NCBI GenBank assembly: GCA_015499995.1
Contig: JADNRV010000013.1
Location: forward strand, 310,001 to 374,000
From: Flammula alnicola
Lineage: Eukaryota; Basidiomycota; Agaricomycetes; Agaricales; Strophariaceae
DNA length: 64,000 nt
Direction: 5' to 3'
Numbering within the stretch: the first letter of the stretch is position 1; each line of letters starts with the position of its first letter. Below the pieces are notes generated by a model, which saw only the letters and a list, made by a program, of their open reading frames with translations, searched no databases and had not been told where the DNA came from. Made by a program: the position numbers and the translations under genes. This document shows positions 23,501 through 34,100 of this stretch, one piece after another.

Positions 23501-23677
23501 GAAGTGGAGTTTGACGTGGTATCTGCCGTCTTAGTCTTCTAGGTATTCAGCATATGGCTGGAAAGTGGAAAGAATGTCAAAACGACCAACCTTTAACTGT
23601 GCAGCAGATGCCGTAGCCAGAGAACGACAACCGCATTGATTGCGGAAGACGGAAATTATCCTACAATTTCGATGCAT
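20513..23677 (-). CDS. IFM1: Mitochondrial translation initiation factor IF-2
   Basis: GTPase that places initiator tRNA on the mitochondrial ribosome. Exon 1 starts at 23677 ([19 protein letters not shown]), a typical Arg-rich presequence, and is spliced to a long Pro/Ser-rich exon. That exon contains about five degenerate ~24-residue repeats with a TW(S/T)RPSQP core (23,120-23,472). An IF2-N-like segment follows ([23 protein letters not shown]). G-domain motifs: G1 [10 protein letters not shown]2 [11 protein letters not shown]3 DTPGHAAF, G4 NKVDKPG. Domains II-IV follow, with [18 protein letters not shown] and a conserved end at [21 protein letters not shown]. About eight exons. The repeat-rich linker is unusually long and is probably disordered. 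Convergent with the CHORD gene. Confidence 0.95.
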
Positions 23678-24460
23678 TATAAGATACTGTGTCGGCTTGT
23701 CGTATTGCAAGTCGATGCAATACGAGGATAGCGACCTCCAGTGAAATCTGAGTTGGGCTTTTCCTAAAAAAACCTTAGAAGATACTTCGGTCTAACAGAG
23801 CCAAGAAAAGTCAGTGAAGCGAGCCAAAGCCAAGCATGCTGTCGCTGAAGTGTGTCAGCTATTCCATTAACGACTCATTTCATCGCAATAGTTGGAGGAC
23901 ACCCACCGAAAGTTGAGTCCAAGTCGGGCCTCGAGATCGGGAGGCGGCAGGAAATTCGATTTCGGTAAACCTTTCGGTTTCGCTAGGAACTTCAATGTAA
24001 TCACCTGATGCCGTGGGATCGTTGCGGACCGGTCTGCCGCCCTCTGCCGTTCAAGTGCATTTCCGACTCCTAGTCGTGAATGGTTCCAATAAAGGGTCGA
24101 CTTCGTCGACATAGCCTTGCTGCATAATTTTCATTTAAATATATTTGCACTGAATTGTGTCCGTTCAGACCTTTCCTGTTACCTGAACATAAAAAAATGT
24201 CGAACATAATTGGACCTCCATAAAAATGAATTTGAATTTGCATAGAAATAGATATGTACTGCTTAGTATTTAATAACCAAGATTCCTGCCGCTGCCATTC
24301 GTCGCCAACCTTCGGTTGACTCCTCGTGGCAGGGAGAATTTTAACCTACATTTTATTATTTACAAAGCCAAAATCTTGTACTATAGACGTAGTGAGAACG
24401 AGTCTGAAACGAATATCCCGCTCACCGACTCATGTGACGGACTCCGACTCTCCGGCACAC
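23678..24460. other. IF-2 upstream region; no supported gene
   Basis: An 81-codon minus-strand frame at 23,867-24,112 has no family signal and no clear splicing partner. The rest is AT-rich (24,120-24,260). The part next to 23,677 should hold the IF-2 promoter. Confidence 0.35.
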
Positions 24461-25200
24461 CTAAAATGTCAGGCCCTTCAGCAAACACATCCTGGAGCTG
24501 TATCTGAGCTTTAATGGATACATTAAATGGCCTAAAGTGAAGGAAACGGCGTAACGGGCAGAAACAATGCGCCACTGTACCTTTGATGCCAACATCGAAC
24601 CAGAGTTCAACGCGGGCGTACCTACTGTAGAATTAATTCCTTCGCCGTCGAAAGTCTTCACGCTGTCATGAATTTCAAACAGTCAAATTTAGAATGGTAC
24701 AGAATACACATCGCCACGAGAGACTACATCCACAACAGTAAATGGGTACCCACTCACGCTGTGCACCGTTGTTTTCAATGTGCTAATGCCGTCATAGCTC
24801 AAACCCTGGCTACAATTCCTTGCTTAGCCTTCGATAAAAGCTGTCGCGTACGCCGTTTGAAATGGCCACTCTGTTGGTCGTATTGAACGATTCCAACTGC
24901 CGACAGAGGCGCATTTATATGATAAAGGTACATCTAGTGATTTGTGCCATGTTACATAAGGTAGGTTCACGTACCAGTCCCCTATGTAATTCAGTCCTTG
25001 CCCAGCACAGCAAACGCCTCCTAAGCGGGTACGACCGTGGTCGTGCGCTGTTATAGTGCAGTCGTGTTGTAAGACTGGGACATGACGGAAAGGGCGGTTG
25101 TACCACGGTCGTCGGTCTTTCTAGGTGGTTCGAGGGTTTCCGACATGTCGTTTTAGAAACGAGATCCAGGGCGGGACTTACGCCGAGCACGGGCGTTCAT
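24461..25200 (-). CDS. Possible spliced gene of unknown function (weak)
   Basis: A minus-strand model can be built from a start at 25200 (MNARARQ) to a stop at 24461-24463 through introns with GT and AG ends. Its strongest splice signals are a GTAAGT donor right after the first exon and a 46-nt intron (GTACGC donor, GCTAAGC branch-like site, CAG acceptor) between ISNG and GLSYDGISTLK. The product would be about 130 residues, Arg-rich at the start, ending in a hydrophobic stretch (ARYAVSFTLGHLMYPLKL). No family was recognised. Such splice patterns also arise by chance in AT-rich DNA, and the region sits at the edge of a transposon island. It may be a real orphan gene, a decayed one, or nothing. 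Confidence 0.18.
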
Positions 25201-25787
25201 CTGGCTTGTGCGACATGGGGTGAGGTACGAAACACGCCTTGTGCTGGGAAAGAAGATAATGAGCTAGTTAAGTGCTGTGCAGCAAAAGTTCACATACAAG
25301 TCGGCAACGTCTCTCGCTCGACACACAGGCTGCACTGTCATTCGCGTGAGGGCTTTTCTTGACCACCTTTCCACCCTTGATGTTCGCTGTCAGCGTTGCT
25401 ATCGCTTTTGGCGATGGGTCATGTTACGCTGCGCAGCCGTCGTAGTTGACCTAACTGTCGTCCTAAGGGTGTCGGCCACGGGGTGACCCACTCGCGTCGT
25501 GTTACTCGCGCACCGTCGTCTGAAGCGCATCCAACGGTTTCGGGGCACAGGTGGTGCACAGACTCGGGAGAGGGTATAAAGGAGAACTCATTGCATTCAT
25601 GGTAAATCTGTAATTACTCACCAAACACTCAAAATCGGGGAGAATAAAGACCCTACAATGCCCAGAGATGCGTAGATATGGCTTAGGAGGTGCAAGAAGC
25701 AGGAAATACAAGAGAACGGATGAGGCAGACTGGTAGACAATAAGATAAGAACTATAGAGGGCGACGAGAGTGAATCCAAACAAGTAC
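25201..25787. other. Gene-free flank of the transposon island
   Basis: Locally GC-rich sequence (about 25,250-25,580) followed by AT-rich sequence. Short open frames on both strands lack family signals. A hydrophobic minus-strand frame at 25,502-25,789 was considered and not accepted. Confidence 0.35.
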
Positions 25788-25821
25788 AAAGACAGCTGTA
25801 AAACTTTTGCAAAGGACGGGG
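25788..25821. repeat. 34-bp direct repeat flanking a MITE-like element, copy 1
   Basis: The stretch from AAAGACAGCTGTA to GGACGGGG recurs at 27070-27103 in the same orientation with one visible mismatch. It lies immediately left of the inverted-repeat element 25827-26996. The second copy lies immediately left of the second element, so both elements sit beside copies of the same host or transposon sequence. Confidence 0.75.
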
Positions 25822-25826
25822 AGTTG

Positions 25827-26996
25827 TTGACTTTCCGCCCTGAACCTTAATTTTCTTTTGGGATATGGAATTCTAGAAAGTCCGCCCCGCCTTTGTTTGC
25901 TTTGGTTCTCGACCGAAAATAGGCTGAGCGGCTGTTCTGAGCCATATCGGGCCAAACGCTGGCGTCAATCCAAAGTCCGAATCCCTGCTGGCTCGCAGGA
26001 GCTGCAGGCCCAATGGCGGGATGACCACACGCACGTAGATTTAAAACCAATATATTTTATATGCTAATATTAAAAAACAATTTGAAAAGTACACGACGAG
26101 GTAAGAAAACGACGGGTTACAGCTAAGTATGGAGGGAGTGCCGCAGGTGTTCGTGGGCGTTTGAGGTGTTCACGAGTGGTTGTGGGTTGCTCGCGAGCCT
26201 TCATAGGTAGTGATAGGCATCCACAGGCGGTCGAGATGGCTGTTACATAGGCCGCTCTGGCTAGTAGTTGACGTTGCGAAGGAGCATTGTTCGCGACATA
26301 CCTGGTGGCCCTCCCACTGCCTGGATCCCCCTTCGTGTTCCTGCACTGCCTATGCTCCTGCAGTGCTGACCGGTGTTTGTGTTTATGGGTGGGTTGTAAG
26401 CGTCCACGGGCGGTCCAGGGGTGCCACGGGTGTTCGTGGGTTTGAGGTGTTCGCGAGTGGTTGTCGGTTGCTCGCGAGCCTTCGTGGGTGGCGGTAGGTG
26501 GTCGAGAGGGGTGTTCGTACCTAGCCGCACGTAACCGAGGGTGCTCGGGGCTGTCTGAGCGTGTTTCATGGGTGGTCGACAGAGATCATGGGTGGTTGGT
26601 CAGAGTTGTACGCCAGTGGTCAGCAGTTTGCACTCACATCTTGCACCTTCTTCCCACTCCGTTCTCATGCTCTTGTAGCTCGAGTCTGTTCGGGCTCTCG
26701 TGCACCATCGAGACCGCCGCCCTGAAGTCGAAGAAGAACGGCTTGGGCGAGATGCCCGCCATGGCCATGGTGCAAGTCCAGGGGTACCGCTAATGAAGGC
26801 GTCAGTTGACGCCAGCAGGTCACAAGGGGCGGTTTCTGGAGGTGAGTTAGGCGGGGATGATGGTGAGTGAGAAAAGCAGGAGTTATTCTTAGCACGTACC
26901 CATTTCGGACAATGAGCCAAAGTAAACAAAGGCGGGGGCGGACTTTCTAGAATTCCAAATCCCAAACAAAATTTAAGGTTCAGGGCGGAAAGTCAA
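25827..26996. mobile_element. Non-coding inverted-repeat element (MITE-like), ~1.17 kb
   Basis: The ends form long imperfect inverted repeats of roughly 95 bp. The left arm starts TTGACTTTCCGCCCTGAACC (25827) and the right arm is its reverse complement ending at 26996. Both arms carry GGAATTCTAGAAAGTCCGCC and CGCCTTTGTTT. Inside is an 80-bp direct repeat (26138-26217 and 26421-26500, sharing GTTGCTCGCGAGCCTTC). No transposase frame is present, so it must depend on enzymes made elsewhere. No clean target-site duplication was found directly outside the arms, so the exact ends are uncertain by a few bases. A minus-strand 121-codon frame inside is not considered real. Confidence 0.75.
26138..26500. 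repeat. Pair of ~80-bp direct repeats inside the MITE-like element
   Basis: 26138-26217 and 26421-26500 align over nearly their whole length (GTGCCRC..GGTGTTCGTGGG.., TTTGAGGTGTTC, GAGTGGTTGT, GTTGCTCGCGAGCCTTC) with scattered differences. The 283-bp period suggests internal duplication within the element before or after insertion. Confidence 0.7.
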
Positions 26997-27069
26997 AAGT
27001 GAGGACGGGGTAAGATATTGTTTGCCCACGTTTGACTTAGAGGCAACGGAGTTGAAAGCAAACAACCGC

Positions 27070-27103
27070 AAAGACAGCTGTAGAACTTTTGCAAAGGACG
27101 GGG
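27070..27103. repeat. 34-bp direct repeat, copy 2
   Basis: Second copy of the sequence at 25788-25821, ending in GGACGGGG directly before the TA target site of the element at 27106-27809. Confidence 0.75.
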
Positions 27104-27105
27104 TA

Positions 27106-27809
27106 CAGTCCTTTGCATAATTTTGTGAAAGTTGAAACAGTTTCGAAATGATCACGTGCTGATGGTGCCTCAGCCAAACATCATCGGCAACGCATCGGCA
27201 GATACTTGGTAGATACGGACTACTTGGGCTATCCTTGCGCGCTCGCCAGTGTGCTAGAGCCTTGGAGAATTTGTACGAACTTGTGCTGGCAATTGGGGTG
27301 TGGTTAGGCTGGAATGGGTGTGTTGTTTAAATTATTGAAGCAGATGGGCAGTCATTGACTCATGGAGGGTAGGATCCACAGGTCTGCGACGCTACATAGG
27401 GGACAATTTAAAACTCCCCAAGAAACTCTTTGTTCAGCGACCTTTTACCTTACAGCAGCACCGTACACAAAGTGGGCAGTTCAGGTGCCAATGACCCATC
27501 AAGTGGTCCTTGAGAGTGAAGTTGGCCCATAGCTTCATAATACATATATTAAGAATTAATAAAATAATCAAAATCCATTTCATAGTGAGGACCTAGAACT
27601 TATAAGGTAGCAGAACCTAGCACAATGGGCAATGGACAGAGTAGACGGAGTGCTGTAGTACAGAGGGTTGCAGATGGGAAACCGAGCAGACATAACTGCC
27701 GATCGGTGCCCATCGGTGCCGGCTGGTGCCGGGCATATTTGGCTGAGGCACCATCAGCACGTGATTATTTCAAAATGTTTCGACTTTCACAAAATTATGC
27801 AAAGGACTG
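27106..27809. mobile_element. MITE with ~75-bp terminal inverted repeats and TA target duplication
   Basis: The left end CAGTCCTTTGCATAATTTTG (27106) is matched by its exact reverse complement at the right end (27809), and the inverted match continues through TCACGTGCTGATGGTGCCTCAGCC, about 75 bp in all. Both sides are bordered by TA (27104-27105 and 27810-27811), the target of Tc1/mariner-type transposases. An unfilled version of the junction, GACGGGGTAAGATATTGTTTG, occurs nearby at 27004-27024, supporting the exact boundaries. The 704-bp body has no transposase frame; short frames at 27,625-27,868 are chance. It is therefore a non-autonomous element. Confidence 0.85.
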
Positions 27810-27918
27810 TAAGATATTGTTTGGTTAAGATTGATGGGAGGACAACAGCATGTAAAGCAAACAAATAAAGCTGTAAAAGTCTGACTACCTTATATAGTTA
27901 TTTTCGACGGTGGGGGAA

Positions 27919-27923
27919 CCTTT
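27919..27923. repeat. Target-site duplication CCTTT (left) of the LTR retrotransposon
   Basis: CCTTT directly before the left LTR equals CCTTT directly after the right LTR (36413-36417). Five bp is the usual Ty3-integrase duplication length, and an intact pair shows that the two LTRs belong to one insertion. Confidence 0.9.
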
Positions 27924-28159
27924 TGTGACGGGGCGTGAGAACACGAGTCCCGGCACACGGTCAAACCTCGAAAGATAGGATAAACACTAAATTCAAGGTC
28001 GTCTACTCTACTAGCTATCCGACTCTTTATATACTTAAAAACCTGCCTACGTAATACTTATTGTATAATATGGAATATTATAGAACCCTACGGTAGAAAA
28101 GATGATGTAATGTACTTGACTAACGTCCAAGTTCGGGTGAGTCAGTGACTACCGTCACA
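27924..28159 (-). repeat. 3' LTR of the Ty3 retrotransposon
   Basis: 236 bp, ends TGTGACGG and CCGTCACA. On the minus strand it contains TATATAAAGAG (28023-28033), a promoter TATA box candidate. The polyprotein stop codon lies inside its first bases. Confidence 0.95.
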
Positions 28160-31100
28160 TACGCCCTCCAGCGATTCCAAAGGAATTGCTACTGTGCAAG
28201 GCATTGTTCGGAGCATGAGACCTATTCCCACGGCCTCGGAACGGCTTGTTGCGGATGGTATATGGGGCGTGGGAGTTGCGCGCAGCGGTAGCCAAGATGA
28301 TACTATCGACGGTGCGTTTATTCCGGGCTGAGCCGAACTTCTCCAAAAGCTCTAAAGCTTCTTCGATAATCGAGTCCTTCGGAAAGTCGATTTCGAGAGG
28401 GTAGCGATGTGTGTTGGGTGTGGATTGGATTCCTCCCGCCTCGCCAATGACCGTGAGACGCGCAGGCTGGAGGGGGTCGGCGTGTAGGTACTGAATAAAT
28501 TCCCGGTAACCTATGGGCAAGCCGATTGCCTCATTAGGTAACTTGACCGCGCGGTACGCGAAGTTGAGAAACTGCTTGAGTTGCGCTGCGTGAACCGTGT
28601 GTACTGCTCCCACGGGGTCGATAACTCCGTAAACAAACCGCGAGATTCTGGCCACGACCGCGAAGCCACTGAGGGGGAACCGTATTTCGAATGCTCGACC
28701 GAAAAAGTCAACGGGACGGTGGAAAGTGAAGTTTCCCAGCGGGTTGATGGCATCGGCAATGTCCATCGCGAACGTTCCCACGTGCGTAGCGCTGTCTGCG
28801 TTGATAGGCGCGAGGGATGCTGAGTTCATCTCGGGGCCCAGCGAGGGAAGCAATGCGGCTGTCGTCGCGGTAGGCGCTGCTTCCGAAAGACGTAAGGGTT
28901 CAGATGGCAATTCCGTGTCTTGGGCCTGTGTCGTTGGGTTATCCCCGTCGAGGTTCATTCCACTGATGGATTCCGCAAGTTGTGCGTGCGGCGTAGTATC
29001 GGAACTAGTGGCCATATGTGTGACAACGAAGGGTAGGATCGCCAGTGCAATGCAGGAGTAATGCAAGGGGGGCAAACTTGAAAATTGTCCCGCTTTGTCC
29101 CAGTCCTTATAATTCTTAATACCATAATCCATTTCAAATTGAACTGATCCGGCAAAAATCTGAGGATCGTCTGGAACCTCCTTACTAATTTCTCTAGAAA
29201 GTTCTCCGATATTCTTGGCTCCTTTAGCATCTAAATATTCTTCAAATTCATGAAGATGTTTAACTTCACTGTATGGTAGCCAGCTTTTATCCCCTGACTT
29301 CCACAGTACTTCAAATACAGAACTTTTTCCTTCTCCGGCATGTGAGATGATTCTTTGTACTGCCCACTCGCCCTCCAAGTCTTCGTCGGCGAAGATTTGA
29401 GCATCTAAGCGCCCTGGGAACAGCCGATCATCGTTAGGCACATGAATCCGTAACAACGACGCGTGAAACACGTCATGAACACCCCGTTTTGTCAAGCTGG
29501 GTGGTAATTTGACTCGGTAAGAATTATTCCCGAAGTCCTCTGTAAGCTGATAAGGCCCTATGAATTTAGGCGCCAATTTCTGACTCAAGCCTTTCGGAAT
29601 AGTAATATTCTTAGTTGAAATGTACACGTAGTCCTTCGCTGCAAACGGCGTCTTCACGCGCTTCCTATTTGCGTTCCTAACCGATTTCACGCGCGATGCA
29701 ATTAAGCTATCATGTGCACGCATAATCGCAGACTTCATACGCTTGGCAAATGCTCGCACCCCGGGAAACTCCTCCGGCTGGTTAGATTGCCAAATAAAGG
29801 AACGTGGCATGCGGCCTGTATTGAGAAAGAAAGGCGCAAAACCTGTGCTCTCAGAGCGCGCTGAATTAATAGCAAACTCAATAGCTGGTAGTTTCTGCAC
29901 CCAATCCTTTTGATTAGGTGAAATACAATGTCTTAACATCTGCCCAATAGTTTTATTCGCCCTCTCCGTAGCGCCATCAGATTGTGGATGATAAGCGCTC
30001 GACATCTGTAACTTAGTCCCAATTAACTTATGTAGTTCCTCCCAGAAATGGCTTGTAAACCACCTATCACGATCACTGACAATAGTTGTTGGTAAACCAT
30101 GGTGCTTATACACCTCAGAGAACACCAATTCCGCAACATCCTTAGCCTTGTAATCTGTCCTCCCGGGCACTAAATGCACCATACCTGAGAATAAATCTAT
30201 TATTACCGCAATCATATCAAAGGAACCATCTCGGTTCACAGACTCCGGTAGCGGCCCCACGAAATCAATGCCGATAGCATCCCACGGCTGCCCTTGAATG
30301 TCCAAAGGGTTCAGTAAGCCATAAGGCTTCATGTTACTATCCTTGCTTCGTTTACAAGTCATGCATGACTGACAGAAATGCTCTATGTCAGCAGACATAG
30401 TCTTCCACCACACGAAATCCCGTAGATAATCGTAAGTTTTCTTGAACCCCAAGTGAGCTAAGACTGAATGGCCTTCCGAGATAATAATCTCACGAATTGA
30501 GCGCCCGTCCAGTTTGACATTCGGAATGCAAAGAAGTCTCCGATTGTCTTGCTTAATGTAGAGAAGACCTGACAGCTCGTCCCACTCAAAGTTCTTGTAT
30601 TCATCAGGTTTCTCTATTATAGACTTAAACACAGGATCATCTTTGTACTGCCCTTTAATTCCGGAGTGAATGTCTATGCCACCTAACTCCTTGGCTAGAT
30701 CCAGTGGTAAGTTCTCCATTGGTTGCTGCGGAGCACTCATATCCTGAACGTCGGAGTGAGCACTTTGCTTCTTTCGAGCTGGAATGCGAATCACTAACCT
30801 CTTTTGTTGTGACGCCGATTCACCATTCTCGCCCTCCGAACCTTCTCGTGGCCCGTTCAACTTGAAGTCCTCCTTCACACGGGCGGCAAACTCATCCGAT
30901 GTTTCGGGCCTTCTAGTTTCTGCGCCCTCGCGCTCACGAATCTTCTTGCTTCGGCGTCCGACGTAATTTGGACCCATCGAGGCACATTCGGCCTCCATAC
31001 CAACCAACACTGGTGCAGCAATCACTTGAGTTGCCTCGACCATCGACGTTCCGTTCTCGGGATCATCATACTCTGTATATTCGCTAGGCGCCCGTACAGT

Positions 31101-34100
31101 TCCTGGTGCGTCGTTAGAGTAAATCCGCGAGAGTGCATCACTTAATATATTTTCTGACCCTGGCACGTAGATGACTTCAAAGTTGAACATGCTAAGTTTT
31201 TCAAGCCAACGCGCCCTCCGGCCATTGCTCGTCCGATCGACATCGCGATGATTGAGTACGGTAACAAGACCCTTATGATCTGTATACCACCTAAATTTAA
31301 CTCCGAGCAGGAGATCTCGATACCGCATCATAGTCTCGAGACCCGCAAGCATCTCAACCTCGTGAACTGGATAGTTCTGTTGAGCTGGAGTCAGTTTGGC
31401 TGAATAGAATGCAGCAACAGATGCAGTTTTCCAGTCTTCTCCTTGACTAATCACACCAGCAATGCCTGACGTACAAGCATCTGTAACAATGTTGATAGGC
31501 GGCGCCCCATCCGAGTAATCCAACGGGCGCCTATGATGATCTCGGCACCTATTCGCGCGCTCTTTGATTTCTTCGAATGCACGTTGATGCGTGAAATCCC
31601 AACGAAATGGTATGTCTTTACTGGTTAAGGTATGCAAAATTCCCATAGGAATTCGCACTCCATCAATGTCATCTGCGAGATAACCCGCGGCTCCAAGAAA
31701 CCCGCGCAACAGATCTCGATTAGTGGGCGTTTTCCATCTGATCAATGCGTCGACTTTATGAGGATCCATTTGGATGCCATCATCGTCAACGATGCGTCCC
31801 AAAATCTTGACACGCTTGCACAAAAAATCCAACTTATTAGCTGACAAGTAGAACTTCTCCTTTTCTAGAATCTCAAGAACAGTCAACACATGCTTAATGT
31901 GCTCCTCTAGAGTGTCTGAATAGATGACAATATCGTCTAAATAAGCATCCAAGAATTTCCCAATGTGCGGCGAAAAGATATGATTCATTAGCGCCTGAAA
32001 CGTTGCGGGCGCATTGCAATCACCGATTTGGATCACATGGCTGACCATATTACCATTCGGCGTTGCGAACGCAGTCTTCCAGACGTCATCTGGCTTAATT
32101 CTGACCTGTTCATATGCATCTTTAAGGTCCAGCAAGCTTCGATAACGCTTACCCGCGACACGGCGCATTATTCCATCAATGTCAGGTAAAGGACTTGGCA
32201 TTTTCTTCGTGTTAGAGTTCCTCGGTCTCAAATCGATTGGTGTTCTTAACTTAGCGATTTCACCTGGCTTCGAAGGCTTGGGAATAAACATCATCGGCAC
32301 CGTATTCCTCGAGTTGGTGATTTCCCAACGCCCTGTATCTACGTACGCGTTTCGCTTTTCAATCCATTGACTTAGAAACGCTTCGGGGCATCGTGCTGGT
32401 CGCCACGGGTACTGCATTTGATCATCGATTAGATCTATGCGATGGTTGATTTCTCGCAATGGTGGCAACGGAGTCTCCGATGCCATCTTGCACAGCGGTG
32501 CAGCTCTTTCTCGCAGGAATTCTCGCACATCATCGAGATTCTCTTCGCGTAGTCGAGCTGCTCGAGATTCCAATGTTCGGACTGACGAACCTCTAATAGG
32601 TAACGCTTCGCGGCTTCCAATAATAACTCGAGTTGGGTTTAATCCTACCAACACTTGGTGTTGGTAAATAAACGGAGTTCCTAGTATCAAGTCATAGCTT
32701 GATAAGTTGATAATGTCAAATTTCCGTTGCTCTTTAATGTCTTGATAGGCAAACTCTGCAGTTGTTCTGTAGTTTACCTTAGATCTAGAGCCTAAGACTG
32801 CTAGCTGAACTGTCAACGGCGTTTTCAATTCCTCTTTCCGAAGCCTAAGTTGATCTGCCAGAGTTGATGACATGAAATCACACAGAGATCCGGTGTCAAT
32901 GAGAGCTCTAGCTGGCTTTCCCATGACATTAGTGACGATTACGATTGGATTAGGTACCACGCGTGAGGGATCTTTGACCCGCGCTGCATTTCTTTGCGCA
33001 GATGGGATCACATCCGCTTGCGGCTCTTGGGCGCTTAATTCGATAACGGGTTCTTCGAGACATTCCGCGTCCTCATCCCACTCCGAATCTGTTGAAACTT
33101 CTTCATAGTCTTCGGAACTTTCGCCTTCTGAGCTGTAGCACTCAACTAGATAGTCTAAAATTTCTTCATACTCCCTGCCCTCCTGCCTTTCAGCACTGAA
33201 AAGGCAAGCCAGATCATAGTCCTCAAGATTGTTGTATACTGCAAAGAATCCTTTCTTAAGAAACTTAACCAGCCTCTTAAAATACCAATGCCTAATGTTA
33301 AACTTGGGGTTTTCCAAGTTATGAGCTGGAATGGCAAAGTGGCTTCCCAACTCCCAGTCGAAAATTTCGTAGCCATCATTATCACAATCGAAGTGCACAT
33401 CAAAGCGGCCCATCCGCTTCGACCTCTCGGCCTTCGACGAAGTCAAGAACTTCGAGAAACCACGTCCAGTAGCAAGTTTCCACGCAGTATTCATTTCCCA
33501 AGGGTCAATCTTGAGCGTTTTCCGATGCCAGCGCTTAAGCGGCTTCACGCGCACCCGAGTCGCTTGCGTGCGCTTAATAGCGAACCATCGTCCGATTAAG
33601 AAACCCGGTCGCAACACCATTCCGATGTCCACGATCTCGTCGTCCAACGTTACGTCGTCCATTATAACAAGCTTCTGACCGCCCGCTGTAGGATATACAA
33701 TAAAGCGGTCTATTACCTGCCCTTCCCAGCAAGGATCTCCTGGGTATGGTCTCATTGTCTCCAACTGGTGCTTAACAATCTCGCACACAGGGCTACCTAA
33801 TTTACCATCCATCCAATCCCCACTATCTGGGTCATACAATGAACGTGCGGCATCTGTAAACGACTTCGTCGCTTCTGTCTCGATGACCTCTTCCGTTCCC
33901 GCGGTGCCTGCTTGCGCATGGTCGGCCCTCTCGTGAGTTATCCCACACGCCGCCATATCCACTGCCATGCAGTATGACTCCGCAGCCGGCTCAGTGGTAC
34001 TTTCTAGTGCTGCTAGAGTATTCTCATTATCCACGGCAATATCGATACTAAAACTCTTAGCGCCGGGTGGCTTGCCCGACCTGTCATTAGATTTGACTAC

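Noticed and set aside
23867..24112. 81-codon minus-strand frame upstream of IF-2
   Set aside because: No recognisable domain and no splice partner.
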